The translations under genes were made by a program, and so were the position numbers. A stretch of 64,000 nt of DNA, from contig RBZT01000633.1 in NCBI GenBank assembly GCA_003693705.1, positions 186,001 to 250,000 of the forward strand, given 5' to 3'. Below the pieces are notes generated by a model that worked only from the letters and a program-made list of their open reading frames with translations, was not told the origin of the DNA and did no database searches. Positions 58,231-64,000 of this stretch are shown here, piece after piece. How positions within the stretch are numbered: the first letter of the stretch is position 1; each line of letters begins with the position of its first letter. The stretch is from Polymyxa betae. Lineage: Eukaryota > Endomyxa > Phytomyxea > Plasmodiophorida > Plasmodiophoridae.

Positions 58231-58248
58231 CAGTCCGTGACGGACTCC
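58231..58248 (-). promoter_or_regulatory. Candidate promoter element upstream of NOP58
   Basis: Read toward NOP58 the site is CGGAGTCCGTCACGGACTG. It shares CGGAGTCCGT and ACG with the RPL10 site and is itself palindromic (GTCCGTCACGGAC nearly). It lies about 110 bp upstream of the ATG. Confidence 0.5.
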
Positions 58249-59122
58249 GGCCATCGCAACTTTTTTGGAAATTTTATGCAGTTTTATGAATTATGATGAT
58301 AGTCTGTATGGCTAATTTTCTGGGCCTTTCATTTTAGGAATTCGGGCTCTCAGGTTTCGCCTTTGTCACTAATAAATCCTTCCAATTATCAATTTCGGTT
58401 TCTTACAGCTATTAACTAAAATTAAATTGGTTTATGGTAGTTGAAATGGCATTTGGTAGCTGGATAAATTCGGACTCGAATTGCCTTAAGCAGACGAGAA
58501 ACGAATGAAAGTCTTCGAGAAATCACTAAACGGGACGCTGAGGATATGATCATGATCAGATATGGACTCTGCAAGCCATCGACGAACAGAGAAGGGAATG
58601 TTCAAGAGAAAAGGCATCGAAAAATGTAAGATAACGCTGACTTAATATGAAGTTAGGCGAGATTTGTCTAGATCCAGATTGATGCAAACCATGCTCGGCA
58701 AAGCTTGCACTGAGAGCGTCTTCAATTAATTAGGCTATGAGAAATGATATGGTGTCGGGAGTCGATATGATCTGGGATGTGATTCTTCGTTAAAGACTTG
58801 AACAGACGCGAATAATTAGTCAAAAATGATTTACGATGAACAAGACTCCTGTTCCAACCAAGATAGAAATTAGAAAGTGAGCTCAGTAACATAATTGGAA
58901 TGAAGGAAGAGGGCGCAGCCCCAACCTGCCTTTTGAAGTCATCAGCATAAAAGCTTACACAATCCATTCGACGTGATTCTCTCATCATTGTCGGTGGATC
59001 TGTCTTATTGACATTTTTATTCGGTCCCATTCGACTATCATCTGCAGGTTTCAGCCGAGCCTGCTGTTGGCTGTATCTAAATCAAAACCTGGCTATTTTA
59101 CGATTCCTGTCCAGTACACAGA
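58249..59122. other. Intergenic region between NOP58 and pyrophosphatase
   Basis: About 870 bp between divergent genes. A minus frame starting at 59030 (MGPNKNVNKTDPPTMMRESR, RMDCVSFYADDFKRQ) ends at a GT that could be a donor, and may be the first exon of a small gene whose second exon I cannot place. The remainder shows nothing. Confidence 0.35.
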
Positions 59123-62100
59123 ATGCGAAACGAATTTAGGCCAAGATCGGTAGCCTCAACGAGGGGTCAAAACGGCAACGATGTACCATTTTCTGGCATC
59201 AACATCGTCGATGATGGGTACGATTTTGAAAGTGGGCTAACTTCGAAAATGGTATCCACACAGCTGCTACCGCTCTGATGGTCTGCTATCCCCTAATCGC
59301 TCACTTTTTTCTCAGGGGTATTCCTCCAAAGATTATTCTACCGAGAAGTTCGACCAATATATGATGATGCTGTGTATCGTTTGCTTCGTCTGTATCTTTT
59401 TTGGGTTATTTGCTATTTCTGGAACTGGCAAACTCGTCGTCTGTTTCGTTATGTTGGTCTGTGCTGGAAGTTTCTATTTCTGCTCATACCTGATGAAATG
59501 GATTATGTCGAAAGACTCGGGTTCTCCTCAAATGCGCGTGATCTCTGATGCCATCCAGGAAGGCTCAGAAGGTTCATCAAAGGACTTATATCACAACGAG
59601 TAGCACTGATCACCCATATTAGGATTTCTACGAACACAATATTCAGCGATCGGTTATATGGCTGTACTTGTTGCTGCCGTCCTGTTTATTATCTATCTAT
59701 TTCGTGAACAATCTTCTGCTTCAGTTGGATCTTTTACTCTTGCCTTCGTAACAGCGCTTTCCTTTCTATTAGGTACATAGGTGCCAATAACTATCAGAAC
59801 TTAACTTAACCTTGAGCAGGATCATTTTGTTCTGCTATGGCCGGCTTTGTTGGAGTTTGGGTTTCAGTTCGTATTAACATACGGGTGGCAAGTGCTGCAG
59901 CAAACCATAACTATTCAGGTATTTGACTCTCAAGATATTATTTTGTTATAGTTATACGTTATAGATGCTCTGCGGTTATCATTCCGAGGTGGCGCTGTGT
60001 CATCTGTCCTATCTGCAGCTATGTGTATCACTGGATTGTGTGCACTTTACATTTGCTTTCATCTATTGTTTGTTGTTTTTGGAGGTGATCGTCATTGCTT
60101 TTTCCCTTTGAATCGGTTACCAATTATCCGGTTTCAGGAGTGCCTCCACAACAAATCCCCATGATGATGGGCGGGTATGGCTTTGGAGCCTCATTTGTCG
60201 CCCTATTCATGCAACTTGGTGGTGGTATTTACACCAAAGTATATTATATTTGCTACTGTTATCGTTTCGCTAACCGGAAATAAATAGGCTGCAGATGTTG
60301 GTGCTGATATGGTCGGTAAAGTTGAAAGAGATATTCCTGAAGATGATCCCAGAAATCCTGCTGTGATCGCTGATCTGGGTAACTCTCGGCCCATTTGCTT
60401 TGCTTGTATGTCAACGTTCTTAGTGGGCGATAATGTCGGAGACTGTGCTGGCTCGATGGCAGACGTATTCGAAAGCATTGCAGCAGAAATCATAGGTCTT
60501 TATGTCTGTAGTTTTTCAATTTATTGGTTACGCTGCATATAAGGTACCATGATTTTGGCAGGGTCATTGGCCTATAAGTCGAATCTGGATTCTCCTGAGA
60601 ATTTCATCTTCTTTCCACTAGTTATCCATGCATTAGACTTGATTATCAGTGGGATTGGCATAATGTTAGTTCGCAGTGAAAACGACCGAGAGGTGATATA
60701 CGACTTTAGCCGTTAGAACCTAAACTCAAATCTTTTGTAGGATCCTCTTTTATCTATGAAAAGAGCATACGGTTTATGTATTGGAATCGCTGTGGTTTCC
60801 TTCTTCATTATGACCCGATTGCTTCTGTATGATCGCTCTGCTCCCAGTGCTTGGTGGCACTATGGACTCTGTGGGCTTGTCGGCATTATCTGTTCATATC
60901 TCTTAGTGGTTAGTTGCCTGATGCGTTTCTTTTATTGTAATGTAAACTGTGTTAGATCACAACACAGTATTACACTGATTACTCTCACTCGCCTGTCAAG
61001 AAAATTGCTGCTGCATCTGCCACGGGTCATGGTACTAATATTATAGCTGGGATCTCTGTTGGAATGGAATCTACGGCTCTTCCTGTTGTTATTATTTCAG
61101 TATCGCTTCTGGCTTCTTATGGCTTAGGGGCCACATCTGGTTTTACAAGCAATACTTCGGTCTGCTGCGCGTTTTACCAGATGATAATGTTTGAAAATTG
61201 ATCTGTAGGGCCTATTCGGAGTTGCAATTGCAACGATGGGAATGCTTTGTACTGCTGTTTTTATTCTCTCAATGAACAATTTCGGCCCCATTGCTGACAA
61301 TGCTGGTGGAATTGTCGAAATGAGTGAGCAACCCGAATCTGCTCGAAAGATTACAGATCGATTAGATGCAGTTGGCAATGTCACAAAAGCTGCAACTAAG
61401 GGGTATTATTGCACTTTTGTCTGATCTTATCTGTAATTGTTAAGCTCCTCTCTTAGGTACGCTGTTGGTGGCTCTGCTCTAGCGTGTTTTGTGTTATTTC
61501 AAGCTTTTCTGGATGAAATTAACGAGTTCGCTAAGACTCCATTACATGTTGTTGACATTGCCAAGATTGAAGTCATTATCGGTGGCATGATAGGGATCGG
61601 ATTGGTTTTTCTCTTTACTGGTTGGGCTATTGATGCTGTTGGTCGTACTGCCCAGGAAGTGGTCGGTATCTTTCTTGATATCTATCATTATCAATTCAAA
61701 AATATCAATGCTAGGTATGGGAAGTTCGAAGGCAGTTTAAAGAGAATCCAGGAATAATGGAACGAAAAACCAAACCTGAATATGGCAAATGTGTTCAAAT
61801 TGTTACCAGAGCTGCACTCAGAGAGATGATTCGACCTGCAAGTCTTGTATGTTCTTAGGCTTCACCGTTCTGTAATTCTCTGATAATAACTTATAGGCGC
61901 TGTTCTGCCCGATGGTCATTGGAGTCTGTTTCAAATGGATTGGGAACGCAACTGGAAGACCTTTACTTGGTGTTGAAGTTCTGGCATCATTCCTACTTTT
62001 CTGTACATTAACTGGACTTGTAATGGCCATTTTTCTGGATAACAGTGGAGGCGCCTGGGATAATTGCAAAAAATTGATCGAATCAACTGGCGGGAAAGGG

Positions 62101-62244
62101 AGCGAAGTACATAAAGCGGCCGTAACTGGTGACACTGTTGGCGATCCATTCAAAGATACAGCTGGCCCAGCATTGCATGTCATCATTACAACAATGTCAA
62201 CCACAGCCCTAGTCCTTGGGCCAATGTTTATTGGATCAGAATAA
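59123..62244 (+). CDS. Membrane-bound proton-translocating pyrophosphatase, K+-independent type
   Basis: The enzyme uses pyrophosphate to pump protons into vacuole-like or Golgi compartments. ATG 59123 starts a polar N-terminus, followed by about 16 membrane spans. The catalytic core is intact: [28 protein letters not shown] joined across an intron to [34 protein letters not shown], and near the end [20 protein letters not shown]. The K+ determinant position reads [19 protein letters not shown], with Lys where K+-dependent enzymes have Ala (GNTTAA), so it should be K+-insensitive (AVP2/type II). Many short introns. It ends 32 bp from the stop of the convergent cytochrome b5 gene. Confidence 0.95.
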
Positions 62245-62276
62245 AGAGCACATATCTTTGTACAATGGGGACTTAT

Positions 62277-62789
62277 TTAATGGCTATACTTCCAAACAGC
62301 TGCAATAGCAGCAGGAACAACAATCGCAACAACATACACGTATTTCCAGATACCTACATCGCCACTCTCTGCGACAAGCTTGGATCCTAGTTTCCTCGCT
62401 TCCTTGTTCCTCTTGAGCCCTGCTTTGAAGACATCCGATGGGTCTTTAACCTCAGCACCCTATGAAGTTTTTAAGATGTGAACGTAAAAGTTAGCAGTGA
62501 ATAACCTCGAGAACGCCCACAAGCAGGGTCTTTAACTGATCTCGCGCAGGCAGAGAATGATTCATATCTTCAAAATCCTCAGTGGCATCGCCACCAGCAT
62601 GATTAAGAACAATATCGGGACCGCCTGGATGATCTTCAACGAAACTTGTTACATTATAGACATTACCATGGATGCTAATCCATGCGTCCTTTTCAGTGTT
62701 ATGCTGCTTCAGCTCGTCCTGACCGCAATCAGCATTGACGAGCACAATAAGACGAGCTGACTGACCTGCGTGATTATTCTGGATGCCAT
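62277..62789 (-). CDS. Tail-anchored cytochrome b5
   Basis: Cytochrome b5 passes electrons to ER desaturases and hydroxylases. A 47-nt intron joins MASRIITQ to DELKQHNTEKDAWISIHGN, followed by VYNVTSFVEDHPGGPDIVLN (heme ligand His in HPGG) and HAGGDATEDFEDMNHSLPAR (second axial His in NHS). A second intron leads to GAEVKDPSDVFKAGLKRNKE, and the C-terminal membrane anchor WKYVYVVAIVVPAAIAAVWK ends in YSH with TAA at 62277. Length and layout match ER or outer-mitochondrial b5. Signals that would decide between the two are not clear. Confidence 0.94.
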
Positions 62790-63470
62790 TGCTGGGGTTG
62801 ATGTAAATGGCAGAGACTTGGCAATTAAGGAATGATTGGAATGAGGATGGACGGATGGCGTGATAAGTCTGCAGCAGCAACAGAGCAAACCCTGTATATA
62901 TATATCATCAGGGCTGCGTCCGGGATTTCTCAAACATCAAACGCATCAGCACATTCACATTGCCGTTTGTTACCATGTAGGTTTCATCTGCCAAGACCCA
63001 AACCATATAACACTAGAGTATTGGGTCAATAGACAAGGGTCTCCTCTATCAACATTTATATAATGAAGAGCTATTTATGTAAACACAGATATTTCTATCA
63101 TACAGCGCAGGCAATCTTAAACCGACGACTTGTATCCATTTATTTTAAGGGGTTGCGCAGGAGTCCGCCCCAATGGAGAAAGAAAATTTTGAAGACCTTT
63201 TTGCTTTTTAACTTCAAATTTTGTAGATGTGGACATAGACAAGTCTGCCGAAGCGCCGTCTGCATCAGCTTTTGAATTCAGGATGATATTGATTCGACCC
63301 ACGTACTACTGTTTGCTGCCGTTGTTTATTTGATTCACCAGTTATCAACTAACCAGAATGAGGTCGATTTATCTTGAATAGCGTTGCTCGAATTGTAATT
63401 GACGCTACACTTCAGACTTGAATATTAGTACCTAACCTTTGCATTGTAGTTGTCCCTTCAGCCGGTCGCT
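62790..63470. other. Intergenic region
   Basis: About 680 bp with only short overlapping frames. No supported gene, tRNA or repeat. Confidence 0.5.
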
Positions 63471-63478
63471 GCGGCGTC

Positions 63479-64000
63479 TGTCATCAATACTTCGGACTCT
63501 CGTTGATGACGATGTTGATGAAGATGACGAAGAACAGACCATGGAAACGTCCCTCAATCCCTCCAAGACCATATTCTAGACATTAGGCGGAAAATCCAAT
63601 CTTTTTACACTAGTTGACGACGATGAATCAGAAGTATGTTTTCAATAGTCGTCATTTACTTTCTAAAATATTGTTTTGTAGTGTTCGGGGTCGTCTTTGA
63701 CTATGGCTTTACAGTTAATTACAGCCAAAGTTTTGCAGTGTAATCAGGATGAGGATGATACCATTGAACAACCGTTAGTCATAGCAAAATCATCTGTCCA
63801 GAGCCTGTTATAATCAATGTGATAACATCGCTGCAATCGGAGGAGTTTTCTTCGAACTTTATTACAACCACTTCCAAGTCGCCTGATAAGCCAAAAGATA
63901 GACCAGCTCAGCGATTGTTGACATTTCCTCCCTCAGAAGAGGGAATCAATTTCTCTATCTCGACACCTCCAGAGACAGCGTCTGCTGAACTTGATCAATT
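63479..64000 (+). CDS. Acidic hypothetical protein, cut by the window end
   Basis: Open pieces in one direction appear separated by short introns: an acidic stretch (LVDDDVDEDDEEQTMETS), KSNLFTLVDDDESE joined by a GT-AG intron (63634-63681) to CSGSSLTMALQLITAKVLQC and NQDEDDTIEQP, then after another likely intron ITSLQSEEFSSNFITTTSKS, PDKPKDRPAQRLLTFPPSEE and GINFSISTPPETASAEL, which runs off the window. The start is not fixed. I do not recognise the family. Composition suggests a partly disordered nuclear or cytosolic protein. Confidence 0.4.

Overview
This window is nuclear DNA from a unicellular eukaryote with a very compact genome. About 28 recognisable or convincing protein genes and one U6 snRNA gene lie in 64 kb on both strands. 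Most genes are cut by many short GT-AG introns (examples measured at 44, 47, 50, 53 and 54 nt). TAA, TAG and TGA all act as stops, so the standard code is used. A radial-spoke gene (RSPH9) shows a motile 9+2 flagellum. A K+-independent-type proton pyrophosphatase argues against animals and most fungi. RhoGEFs, augmin (HAUS6), NOMO, NatC and MEMO1 together suggest a zoosporic protist. A rhizarian such as a plasmodiophorid would fit, but that placement is inference only; no rRNA or mitochondrial sequence is present to settle it.

Layout. 1-3.7 kb: the end of an unknown gene, then CDK5RAP1 (tRNA methylthiotransferase) and PSMA1 (proteasome alpha), both minus. 4.3-9.7 kb: a small secreted protein and NOMO (ER membrane). 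9.7-14.7 kb, minus: a small unknown gene, TMEM115 (Golgi) and CPSF73 (mRNA 3' end endonuclease). 15.5-24.5 kb: valyl-tRNA synthetase (+), then minus-strand membrane pepsin-like protein, RPL10 and V-ATPase subunit H. 24.9-31.5 kb: AlkB-like oxygenase, ER DnaJ, eIF6 (-), a Myb/SANT-like protein (-) and RSPH9 (+). 32.5-39.8 kb: DEAD-box helicase (-), RhoGEF (+), HAUS6 (-) and NAA35 (+). 40.2-46.6 kb: an accessory-looking stretch with two intronless single-pass membrane proteins, possible remnants and a two-repeat SANT protein. 46.6-54.6 kb: a large receptor-like protein with a PstS-like domain, a CBS-repeat protein (-), U6 snRNA (-), MEMO1 (+) and a second RhoGEF (-). 54.6-56.5 kb: gene-poor, with a broken C2H2 zinc-finger gene. 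56.6-64 kb: NOP58 (-), proton pyrophosphatase (+), cytochrome b5 (-) and an acidic gene cut by the window end.

Themes. Genes for translation and ribosome building (ValRS, RPL10, eIF6, NOP58) are scattered, yet each carries a related element reading GGAGTCCGTGACGCAATCC or a close variant 50-110 bp upstream of its ATG. This looks like a shared regulatory site. V-ATPase subunit H and the pyrophosphatase both serve acidification of internal compartments; NOMO, ER DnaJ, TMEM115 and cytochrome b5 serve the secretory pathway; RSPH9 and HAUS6 serve microtubule structures. The most unusual gene is the receptor-like protein at 46.6-49.5 kb, in which a bacterial-type phosphate-binding fold is joined to a Cys-rich stalk and a multi-pass membrane domain.
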